A DNA stretch of 64,000 nt from assembly GCA_016748015.1 (NCBI GenBank), contig JAAOMT010000503.1, positions 880,923-944,922 of the forward strand. Direction: 5' to 3'. The position numbers and the translations under genes were made by a program. The notes under the pieces are model-generated. The model searched no databases and was not told where the DNA came from. It saw only the letters and a list, made by a program, of their open reading frames with translations. Numbering within the stretch: position 1 is the first letter of the stretch; every line of letters begins with the position of its first letter. Shown piece after piece: positions 36,780-46,108 of the stretch. The stretch comes from Geosiphon pyriformis. Lineage: Eukaryota > Glomeromycota > Glomeromycetes > Archaeosporales > Geosiphonaceae.

Positions 36780-37440
36780 TCATCATTTTCATTTAACAGA
36801 GGAATGCTAAGAGCATAACATTCTAAATACCATTGGTCATCACAAGACATAACACATTCTTCACACAATTGAATGTTTATTTGCTCTAATTGTTGAATTT
36901 GAGCTTCTTTGGTCAGATATGTGTGGCTTGCCATTTGATAGTAGGTTTCTACTTCATCTTCATAATCAAATCCAGCTAATTCCATGGTATACTCAATGTA
37001 TTTAGCTTCTTTTATTTGGCGGACATTTTCTTGGGTGGCTTTATTGATCAATGCTATTGCTAGATCAAAAATCATTTTAGCATCATGAGGGTAGTGGTAA
37101 AGTTTATTGAGAGCACTGTTGTATGCTCTATTAAATGGTGTTCTTTTTCTGACTTTTTCCGAAATTGATAAAGCATATTGACAGGTCTGATCACATACTC
37201 CTCCTTTCATTGCTACATCAATCCAATTGCATTCTTCTGGTAGCATTTCTCCACAAGTAAGGCAAGAAGTTTTGTCCCATTTTCCACTTCTTTTTGGGGA
37301 TCCAAATTGTTCTCTATGGCATGCCTTGCAAAAGTAACAAGTGCAAGTTTCATATATTCCTTTTCTGGAGAAATACAGGCTCTCATAGATAAAAGCTTCT
37401 TTTTGCAATCTTTGCATTTTAATAGAATATATGATGGTTC
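36780..37440 (-). pseudogene. Gypsy-1 Cys-rich domain
   Basis: TCTCYFCKACHREQFGSPK, then KWDKTSCLTCGEMLP, GGVCDQTCQYA, and later QLCEECVMSCDDQW. CKDC at about 37405-37425 is read in the neighbouring frame, so one frameshift separates it. Conserved Cys pairs agree with gypsy-2. A helical stretch (about 36900-37100) follows the Cys pairs. Confidence 0.65.
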
Positions 37441-37443
37441 TTT

Positions 37444-38310
37444 TTATGGTTCTGGTGTGGAATATCTAACTTTCTTCCATCTTCTTAATTCTTCAAAAAT
37501 CTTTTGTTCTGTTTTCTCAGCCCAATTGAATAGTAATCCAAGAGCCATGTAGGTTTTAGTGAGTGGTATTTCCTTCTCTTCTTCAAATTCAAATACTGGA
37601 GCTTTTTCTGATTGTTTGTTAAAAGTACCACAGGTTGCAGGTACTATGGTATATTGTGCTTGGTATAAAATTTTAAGTTCTTGAGTTTCCCAGTTCAGGT
37701 TTGCATTGGCCTTGAGAAGCCAATCATTTCTGACTAGAGCTTGATATTGAGGTGCATCCATAACAAGAACTTTAACTGGAATGGTGATTTTATCAATTGT
37801 AAAGAGGAAATCATCAATTTCTCTTACTGGAGTCTTTTTCATACCATCAGCTGTGACAATAACTGTTTGAGCTGGTCTGTCTACATTTTGTTTGAGTTGT
37901 TACATCAGCTGGTAAGTGATGATATTTCCAACTGATCTACTATCTAAGATTAAGCGAATGGGTTTTCTTTCCACTGTAGCTTCTGTGTACATAGCAGTAA
38001 TTGCTTTCTGTTTATTGACTGCTGCATTACTAAGCAGAAATGGTGATTCATTTGCTTCAAATTCAAATAGAAATATATCTGACAGATTGGCATTTTGGGC
38101 AATTTGAGCTGGTGGAATAGTGTGGTTGGAAGAGTTTGATCTTGGTGCTGCAATTTCATCTTCAGAAAGTACAGTTTGTTGAAAATACGATTTCTCTGGT
38201 ATTGTAAGATAACTGGGTTGAGTGTAATAGTAATTGGGTTTTTGCTGACCAGAATTTCGGGGAACCAACTGGTTATTTGGATTGATTCTGTTGTTGTTGT
38301 TACTCTGCAA
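37444..38310 (-). pseudogene. Gypsy-1 protease
   Basis: RLILDSRSVGNIITYQLM holds the catalytic Asp, but the expected DSG is DSR (G to A change of the Gly codon). The second conserved block reads ALVRNDWLLKANANLNW. An Asn/Gln-rich linker precedes it. Confidence 0.8.
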
Positions 38311-38559
38311 TTGATTTTGGGGTGTGAATTAGTTATGTTGAACCAATCTTCTTGTTGGTACTTGATATTGTTAAGTGGGTGGTGTCTGATATGGCTGAAT
38401 AGGTAAAGATTGCTGATATTGTTGCTGTATTAGTTGTGGAGCTGATGGATAGTAACTGTTTTAATTTTGTGGTTTTGGTGAATAATAGGTTGGTGGTGGA
38501 GATTGGTAATAAGATTGTTGTGATAAAGAGTAATGTTAATTACTCCTGTTTTGTTGATC

Positions 38560-40080
38560 TCTTTGTAATTTTCTACAATCTTGTTTTCAGTGTCCTAGAA
38601 TTCCACAATAATGACAATTTTGAGGCTGGTTGTTGGATGGTGATCCAAAATTGTTTTGATTGCATTATTGTAGGGATTGATATCTTTGTGGTTATTGTTG
38701 CTGTTGTTGTTGGTTTGTGAAGTAGCTTTCAATCTTTTTTGTGAGTTGGTCTATCTTCTCTTCAGCTGCTGAGCTGGTTTCTCCAATTGCAAGATTTACA
38801 AGCTTGGTGTGATTTGCTTTTTCCATTGCCATTTCATAGCTCTTTGCATGTCTAATAGCAGTTGCTAAGTCTGCTGAAGTATGTGGATGGACTTTCTTAA
38901 TCAGTTTGTCTTTTAACTTTGCTATAAACTGATCCAAAATTTGAGCATCAGAATAGTAGTCATTGGTTTCCAATTGTCGGATTCATCTGAGAAGTTTGTT
39001 AAATCTTCCAAGATAGGTCATAACAGTTTCAGATGTTTCTTGTTTGATATTGCAAAAGCAGTTTCTGAGAGTGATAGAGATATTATTGTCGGTAAATTGT
39101 TGTAGAAAAGCATCTTTGAATGCTTGCCAGTTTTCAAATGGTTCTTCTAAGTTTTCAAACCATTTTTCTGCAGTTCTTTGGAGAAAATATGGGATCGCTT
39201 TGAGCATTCTTGCTGCAATCCAACCATTTGCATCTCCTGCTTTTTGAACTTTGTCAAGCCATTCTTGAGAACTGGTATTATTATCTTTACCAGTAAATTC
39301 TGGAATTTTTGCAATGTAAGCAGTTGCTATTTCTTCTTCATTTTTTGTAGTTTCTTCTTGTTCTGATTCAGTTTCTTCACTTTCCAGACTCTCTGAATAA
39401 TTACTTTCATTTTCTTGTAAGTAATCAATGATATTGGCATTTGTTAATATTGGTTCCTGCTGTTAAGTGGGATTTCTAGGTGGTTGATAATCTTCTGGTC
39501 TGGAGAAATGTTTAAGTAGTAAACTTGGTGTTTGTGATTGAACAAGTGAAATTGGAAATGGTGTAATAGAAAGTGGTAATTTGACACTGGTTCTTTGTTC
39601 AGGTGTTTGCAAGTGTTTGGCAGTTGTTTTTGGTAGTATTGGAGTATTTGGGGTGGTTCTTGAGTATTGCTTCAGTTTTTGTTTGTCTTTGTTGCTTGTT
39701 TCTGTCTCTGATTCAAAGTCAATAGAGTATTGAGACTGTACTGGATATTTTTCTTTACAATACTCAATAATGTTAAAATTAAGTTCTTGGAAGTAGACAA
39801 CAAGTGTTTCACTGTTCAAGTTTTCTGTTCTCAATTGTGAATAGTGCACTAAATTATTGTAAAAGTTGCTTTTGACTTCTGAAATGTTGTAGTTTCCAAA
39901 AAGATAATTGTTGATGCAGTTTTCAATGTATTGGTATACTGATTTCTTGACAACTTCAATTCCGTCTGGAATGTTGAATCTTTGCTTGCAGTGGATGTAA
40001 ATTGACTGGTAATACTCTAGAGTTGCTGTGTCTGGTGTGGTTGCTACTTTGAATTTGTTGTTGCTGTGTTATTTCTGTGG
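38560..40080 (-). pseudogene. Gypsy-1 gag with CCHC zinc knuckle
   Basis: Gag domain: IPEFTGKDNNTSSQEWLDKV, IPYFLQRTAEKWFENL, AFLQQFTDN, YLGRFNKLL. Gln-rich repeat QQQQQQ. Zinc knuckle CHYCGILGH, then a stop, then KQDC at about 38570-38615. The frame is open upstream to near 40070 with no ATG, so the start codon may have been lost. Confidence 0.8.
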
Positions 40081-40091
40081 AAGAGCACCAA
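40074..40091 (-). other. Gypsy-1 primer-binding site
   Basis: The minus strand after the 5' LTR reads TGGTGCTCTTCCACAG. The first eight bases are the same as in gypsy-2. Confidence 0.6.
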
Positions 40092-40092
40092 A

Positions 40093-41105
40093 TGTTACCA
40101 GAGGTTTTTGGTCTCTTTTCTTGAATGTTGTAACTGTTTGTTGATTGCAAATTCACGTTTTCTAGAAGTAGTTGAACCTTCAATAACTGAATTTATCTTC
40201 AAATTATCTCCTGTAATTTGAACTGCTGGACTTATAAGTGGAATGGCCAATTCTGTGCCAGTTACTTTATGTAATTATGTTTAGTAAACGTCAACTCTTT
40301 CCCAAGAATTGCTCGTCTGGAAGCTCACTAAAATGTGTAGTTACTTTGCTGTGAAAGCCAACTTTTCTACAGGAATCTCGTCTGTAGGCTACCTTAATGA
40401 TTGTAATAAAAAAAGAAAAGAAAAGAAAAATAAAAGAAATGTAAAAGAAATAGGATTTTATCAAGGGAAACGTTTTCTATTTAGGTCTGGAATCACTAAC
40501 AGATTACTGAAATTGGTAGCTAATCAATTTCAAAACGTTAGTTGTGTTGAGAAAACTTCAAGTGTAATAATTTGAGGATTTTGGTTTTTGAATATTTAAT
40601 TTTTATTTGAATGTGTAAAAGGTAATTTGTTTCAATTAAGATATCTAAAGTAAAATACTATATTAAGATACTATGAGAAGATACATTTTCTTGAAGAGAA
40701 AAGCTCTTCTTTTATACAACTTGTTGTAGTACTAGTCTATGAACTTGCACTTTTTCTCTTTGCTCAAATTTCGGCAAACTAAAGATATATTTTGATGAAT
40801 TACAAGTTATTTCGCTAAACTATTAATTAATTTGGGTAAACTATTCATAATTTCGGCGAATTTCTATAAATTTCGGCGAATTTCTGTAAATTTCGGCGAA
40901 TTTTAGAATGTTACAAAGTTCAGGGTATTGTGTAATTTGATCATCCTACTTTCTGTTATACTAATTGGATTATTTAATTGAATCGTGATATGTGATAATT
41001 GATTAAATAATAAATGATAATTTGAAATGATATTAATATAATTAATTATAGAAATTATAAGGGTAATTTTCCTATTAATTAATAGCTAAAATTCTACTGG
41101 TAACA
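40093..41105 (-). repeat. Gypsy-1 5' LTR
   Basis: 1013 bp from TGTTAC to GTAACA, with three copies of the ~20-bp unit at 40849-40904. Confidence 0.9.
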
Positions 41106-41109
41106 CTAT

Positions 41110-42830
41110 ACAGCACATTATAATTGCTACAAGCCAAGGAAATCCTATCAGACAAAATTTTGGATAAAATCTTCCTAGCTGTTTTAACTAATGTTATTGG
41201 TCTCATATTAGTAAAAGCCTCCTTCTAATCATAAGACTTCAATATCATAGAAATCCAAGTTCTTTTCTATTGCTTAGGAACTGTACCAAACCTTAAATAC
41301 TTATTTAAAATGTCCAACAAACCACTGAAAACCTACTGGTCATCATGTTTCCAAAGCTCATTAGGAATACCAGAAAGACCAGCAGTCTTCCCATCAGACA
41401 GAAACTTGACTATTTGCAAAAACTTATTGAATCTAATATTACATATAATGCCTGAAAAAACCACATTATCAACATAATTAAGAGAAACATATTGGTTGAG
41501 CCAGTGAACAGGAGTGGAATTAGACACCAAATACTTTCTTATCTATCTTTTCATAATATTATCAACCATTAACTTGACCATCTGAGATTTCAAAACAAGC
41601 TCATTATCTATTACTAAATAATCAAGTATCACTTTTTGAACAAGGTAATTCAGGACACTTTTAATCATTCTACCCTTATCAGAACAAAAATTTTCCATAC
41701 ATTTGTTAATGGTTTTCTTGATGGAATCATCTTTGACAGCCTTAAATTCATAGTATTTGGACTTGCAATAACTTTTCTTAATACATGACAGATGATATAA
41801 AACAACACCAGAACAAACACTACTCTCAATTATGCCACAAACTTTGACAGCTTCCTCTTCATCAATAGCAGTCTATATATTAATAAGACAAACAACTCTC
41901 AAAACTTGATTAGAGCTTATGCTTTTTACTAGTTTTGCCACTAACAATTCAAGCCTAACAAACTTTGATGACTGTTTATCTACTGAGACATTGGATTTAG
42001 AAAACCACAACTTAGAAAACACCTTATCAGCAGAAACTATCACCACCTTTTTCAGAATCTTCCACATTAAGTCCAAATCTCCATAACACTTAGCACTATT
42101 GAAAATCTCCATCCTCTCCAAAAATATGTCCAAAGAACAACTTCTAAATTGTGACCAACTCTTATCACTAACATTTTTGATTCGGAATTTCCATCTATCT
42201 CTGTTTGCCTGTTTATGTACACTGTTAAGACATATATCCAGAAGATCACTTAAACCAATCATTATTGATATTGCTTTGTGATTAGTATTAAAAAATTCAG
42301 AAACTGGCTCCACTTTATGGCTAACAACAGCAGATGCCAGACTGTAAGTAACAAAAATGAAATTAATAACTTTTTTTATGTCTTTAGAATTGCTTTAAAT
42401 ACATAACTTAGTTAATAAATATTCATAAAAAAAGTTGACCAACCCCAGATCTATGCAAAACTTGAAACTTGCACTCTTTTTAGTACTATTTTCATTGAAA
42501 TCTCCACCCACTACTGCAAAAGTACAAGAATTAACAGCTTTGGCAATAAAAAAATTAATTTTAGATGCTTAATCATATTTTGCCTTAGCAAACACACCAG
42601 CATATAATCTTAAAATTGTAACAAATAACTTTTCTTTGAACAAAAGCCTAATAAAAATAATTTGTCCAGAAACTTCTTCAATTTTAGAAACATAACAGGT
42701 CAAAGAATTGTTCATAATAATAGTCACCCTGATATTATGAAAACCTTTGTCCAAACCAGAAGAGAAAATTTGCACCCTCTCAAATTTGTTCATAATTCAA
42801 GGTTTAATGCTAGGCTTTAACTTTGTCTCT
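41110..42830 (-). pseudogene. LINE endonuclease-like domain and RT N-terminal part
   Basis: From the 5' side: MNKFERVQIFSSGLDKGFHN and SLTCYVSKIEEVSGQIIFIRL (42793-42569), a FAVVGGDFNEN box (about 42480-42510; the GDFN motif of APE-type endonucleases), and FNTNHKAISI (the endonuclease D-H end motif, D read as N). A long linker follows (42313-41873), then SDGKTAGLSGIPNELWKH (41330-41400), the start of the RT domain, and RISLACSNYNVLY up to the gypsy-1 site. Confidence 0.8.
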
Positions 42831-43992
42831 GTAACAATTGATTTAACTTCACTAGAACTGAGTTTACAGAGGCTTTAAGAGCCACAAATTTTAACTTTAA
42901 ATATAAATAATATTAATAATAATATATTATTACTTATATAAAAAAACAAAAAAAATAATATAATATAAAATAACTAATAAAAAATAATAATTATACAATT
43001 AATAAATTTTTTAATTGTAAAAAAACATAAAATCTAAAAATAAATAAAATAATTACATATTTAATATTTTTTTTTATAATATTTTTTTTTATTTTTAAGT
43101 ATTTAAATATTTGTAAATAAAGAATTATTTGTTAATATTCACATATTTTATTTTATTTTCTTAAATTATATTATTAAAATTAATTTAAAAAGTATTTATT
43201 TATTCTTAAAATTTATTAAATAAAAAAATAATTGAAAAATATAATAATATCTGGTATTAATTTTAAAAATTACCAAATAAAACATAAAATAATAACAATA
43301 GTATAATTTTATTAACAATTACAAACTATTTTTTTATTTTTAAATTTTCCAATAAAGATTAAACAACTATAATTTTAAGACTAATTACATATATTAAATT
43401 CTTATAAATTTAATTTATTTTTTTAATTTATTTTTTTTTTCAATTATTTTTATTACTTTTAATAAGATTTTTTTTTTCTATTTATTAGTTTGTTATTTAA
43501 ATATATAACAATATTATTACAAATATTAAAATTTGAATTGTGCTTTTTTTGTTTAAAATTGTTTATTGTATTCAAAAATTTTATAATAAATTTGGTTTAG
43601 TTTTTTATATTATTGCTTTTTTTATAAAATTTTTGCTGTTTTGGAATTTTTATAAAATTTATAGTTAAACTTATTGGTTTTTTAATAATTATAGTTATTT
43701 TTTTTATTGATTGTTAAAAACAAGCTTTAATATAAATTAAAAACCCAAATTGTTAAGTTTGGTAGTTTGTTTGCCAATTTAATAGAAGATTTTGCCATTT
43801 GTGGTAGGTTAATGTAAGTCCGAGTGGCTGGTCTCACGTAATTCGCGCCTATGTCAGACATAACATGTTTATAGTTAGCACTTAGACATATAATGATAAT
43901 CACATGATATTATTTGTTTTACTCTGGCCAGAATTAGACCCTGAAATCTTAACTGGCATAAGGGTTTTCCGAGTTTCTCGTTTGTATCTAAG
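42831..43992. other. AT-rich spacer and YOP1-like gene upstream region
   Basis: Further LINE-derived codons can be followed to about 42900. From 42900 to 43780 the sequence is almost pure A and T. Ordinary composition returns at about 43790, probably the promoter and 5' UTR of the next gene. No other feature seen. Confidence 0.5.
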
Positions 43993-44760
43993 ATGACAAA
44001 GATTTTGACAAATTTAGCCAAGATGTTAACAATCCCAGCTTTACAAACACGTTCTCATGTTATCAATCAGCCCACCACTGCTGCTTTAGAACTTGCTCTT
44101 AGGTATATAGAGTCCAAAAGCCCTCTCAACCTCACTCCTATCACAAACTATATACGACAAGAACTTATAGCTCGCTTTGCAACTATTGAGAACTGGTATA
44201 CTCAAACTTGGTTGCATAAGCAGCTCGTTTTTCTTGGGATACCACCCCTTTATATCTCTATACTCTTGGCAATAGTTTTGCTAGCAACGCTCCGGCAAAT
44301 GTATAGAAAGTCTATATATCTTCTTTGTAATTCGATTGGAGTGTTATACCCCGCTTATCGATCGATTAAGGTACTTGATGAAAGTGCAGAAAAAGAACAT
44401 AAGATCGCCATGGCAGAACAAAAGCAATGGCTGACTTACTGGACTATTTATGGGTGGCTTCAAATTGCTGATTATTGGTCAAACTGGTTCTTAAAATTTT
44501 TTCCGGGGTACAATTTTTGTAAGTTAGTGTTTTTATATTGGGCACAAAATGATCGATCCAAAGGCGCTACCATTATATTCGAACATTTCGTACAACCATT
44601 ACTGAGAAATCCCCCTCATCCTAAAGGGGAATTGAGACCAAAAGAGCATCAAATTCAACAGGAATCAACCAAAAAACAAGCGAATGAGATCACATCCAAT
44701 CCTCATAGCAACACTAATAAAGATGCTCCATATCATCATTCCTCGGAAGAAATTTGGTGA
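43993..44760 (+). CDS. YOP1: TB2/DP1/HVA22 family ER-shaping protein (Yop1/REEP-like)
   Basis: Single-exon, 255 aa. Family core at residues about 105-205: hydrophobic hairpin PLYISILLAIVLLATL, then GVLYPAYRSIKVLDES, QWLTYWTIYGWLQIADYW, FFPGYNFCKLVFLYWAQ, KGATIIFEHFVQPLL. These match the order YPAYxSxKA, QWLTYWVVY, FPxYxxxK, GAxxxYxxxxxP of the family, which inserts as wedges into tubular ER. An N-terminal region of ~85 residues precedes the core, longer than in yeast Yop1 (180 aa total), and a polar Gln/Asn/His-rich tail follows. The assignment to Yop1 rather than a REEP paralogue is by family only. It converges on ERH with 411 bp between. Confidence 0.85.
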   Translation: MTKILTNLAKMLTIPALQTRSHVINQPTTAALELALRYIESKSPLNLTPITNYIRQELIARFATIENWYTQTWLHKQLVFLGIPPLYISILLAIVLLATLRQMYRKSIYLLCNSIGVLYPAYRSIKVLDESAEKEHKIAMAEQKQWLTYWTIYGWLQIADYWSNWFLKFFPGYNFCKLVFLYWAQNDRSKGATIIFEHFVQPLLRNPPHPKGELRPKEHQIQQESTKKQANEITSNPHSNTNKDAPYHHSSEEIW

Positions 44761-45171
44761 CAGGAGAGATATTCGGAATCGCAAGGACCTGATGTAATAA
44801 CTTATCGACCCAAGAATAATATTTAAGAATTAATTTTTTCTCAGATTACAGAAATTCTGGAAGTTGGGGTTTGGTAATTGATAGTCCATTCTAGAATATT
44901 AGATTTATTAGAAATTTCCTTTTTCTTTTTTTTTTGACGAGAAAGAAAGGAACTGAAAAATTCATTCAAATCCTTGCTCTTGTTCTGCATCAAATATCTT
45001 CAGAATGGCCGAGTCTGTCTATAACTCCAACTGCTTTTTTCAATTGCTTGTACAGCAATTGAACTTATATCTATTATGTGATCAAAAATCAAGTCAGTTG
45101 TTTGAACATCTATAGACAATTTTAATGGGAACTGAGATCCTAGACGCGAAGTATTCTAGTGGTGAAGTCAG
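44761..45171. other. Intergenic region between convergent YOP1-like gene and ERH
   Basis: Contains the 3' ends of both genes. Some plus-strand frames overlap ERH but are antisense shadows. Nothing else supported. Confidence 0.4.
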
Positions 45172-45871
45172 TTATCGTCGCCTTCCACCACGCCATATTG
45201 CGGTTCTAGAATTTTGTCCCTCACTAAGACTTGCTTGCTGCGCTTGTCTGCGCAAATGGGCCACTACTCTTTCTTTCAACCACGTTCGATCGCGTGGCAT
45301 ATATGCCTTCAGAGAAGGCTCGAGGACTAAGGCGCTCAGTTCTTGGTGCCCATCCATGAAAGCGAGCAAATCATCCACCGAATAATTAATATGGCCAACG
45401 TTTGGATTTTGTTCGGTCAATCGCGTTTCGTGCATCGAAATTATGTCTGAATCAAAGAAATTATCAGATGAAAAAGAAAAACTGAACATGAAAATTCCAT
45501 TTTCTACAACTTGCTTCCCTGTCGTATAAATAAAAGCAGACATAGCTGGCTAAATTGGCGAGTTTACTGAGCTAATATATAAAAGATTCAACTTTATAAA
45601 GTTTATTGAATGCACAAACTCTGGAACCTTTAAAACTTGATGTGACTCATATCGCATGAAGGATATATATAATTTGGAAATTTATGCTTGCTTACCTTCA
45701 ATAGCCAATGCAACTGTTTTATATTCGAGCCAAATTCGGGTGTTTCGATTGTTGGTTTTCTGAAGTAGTAATATTGTATGTACCGTCTGAATGTTGAAAA
45801 GAAAATATTGTGTCACTTTTGGCTTCTGAAGAGAAAGTACTTGAATGTTGTAGAAAATCCTTGTTTACCAT
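45172..45871 (-). CDS. ERH: Enhancer of rudimentary homologue
   Basis: Small conserved nuclear protein; in fission yeast Erh1 works with the Mmi1 RNA-elimination complex. The exons that fit are 45869-45871 (only the ATG), 45696-45786 and 45172-45446, giving 122 aa (human 104). Sequence: VHTILLLQKT, TRIWLEYKTVALAIE, HETRLTEQNPN, INYSVDDLLAFMDGHQELSALV, KAYMPRDRTWLKERV, and the hallmark LRRQAQQA. Conserved positions agree with the family (YxxxxxLFDFIDDLxDLSCLV, WIKEKxxxLLRRQAQQA). A basic tail RTAIWRGGRRR extends past the usual end. The single-codon exon is proposed because ATG at 45871 is followed by GTAAAC and the downstream exon opens in frame at a good acceptor with TVHTILL, one residue from the usual MSHTILL. 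Confidence 0.88.
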
Positions 45872-46108
45872 TTTCAAGCTGCGTGTCGGAAGACAAGACC
45901 AACAAGGGTGATCGATGTTTCAATATCAAATCGAGAGCTCATAAATTCCTTTAGAAATAGATCAGAAAAACTTAATATCGCAATTTTTTAATTATTTATT
46001 GTTTGGAAAATGCCTTGTTACACCAAGATCAATGACGTATTTTCCCACGAATTTTTGTCGTGCATAAATACAATTTGGCTTCATAGAATTTTAGGGAAAA
46101 TTTTACAA
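45872..46108. promoter_or_regulatory. Shared upstream region of ERH and ESF1
   Basis: 237 bp between divergent start codons. Promoters inferred from position only. Confidence 0.45.

Larger units (their letters stand above)
31111..41105 (-). mobile_element. Gypsy-1: Ty3/gypsy retrotransposon with dUTPase domain
   Basis: Full-length, 10.0 kb, minus strand, inserted in the LINE. LTRs are at 40093-41105 (5') and 31111-32143 (3'), more alike than those of gypsy-2, so it is a younger insertion. Flanking 4-mers are CCAT (31107-31110) and CTAT (41106-41109), one transition apart. Domain order is gag, CCHC, protease, Cys-rich, dUTPase, RT, RNase H, integrase. Key sites are mutated: protease DSR for DSG, RT YLND for YLDD, and many stops. 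Confidence 0.9.
12765..42830 (-). mobile_element. LINE (non-LTR retrotransposon), minus strand, split by later insertions
   Basis: The pieces are collinear on the minus strand: endonuclease-like and RT N-terminal part (42830-41110), RT core (31106-30386), RNase H (29710-28970), C-terminal domain (28814-28650, continued at 13261-12892), and 3' end with an A-run (about 12790-12765). The frame reads through the TA site of the pogo insertion (SDCLYVLS spans 28652 to 13261) and through the 4-bp site of gypsy-1 (ACSNYNVLYG to DNFSVLKG). The RT box reads FVNNT where FADD/FVDD is expected, so both catalytic Asp are Asn. Many in-frame stops are present. The element appears truncated at the 5' side near 42.9 kb. 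Confidence 0.85.

Noticed and set aside
36284-37417. A 377-codon open frame that could be annotated as a host dUTPase gene
   Set aside because: It lies in frame order between protease and RT of gypsy-1, lacks its own start context, has a changed motif 3, and is matched by the same arrangement in gypsy-2.
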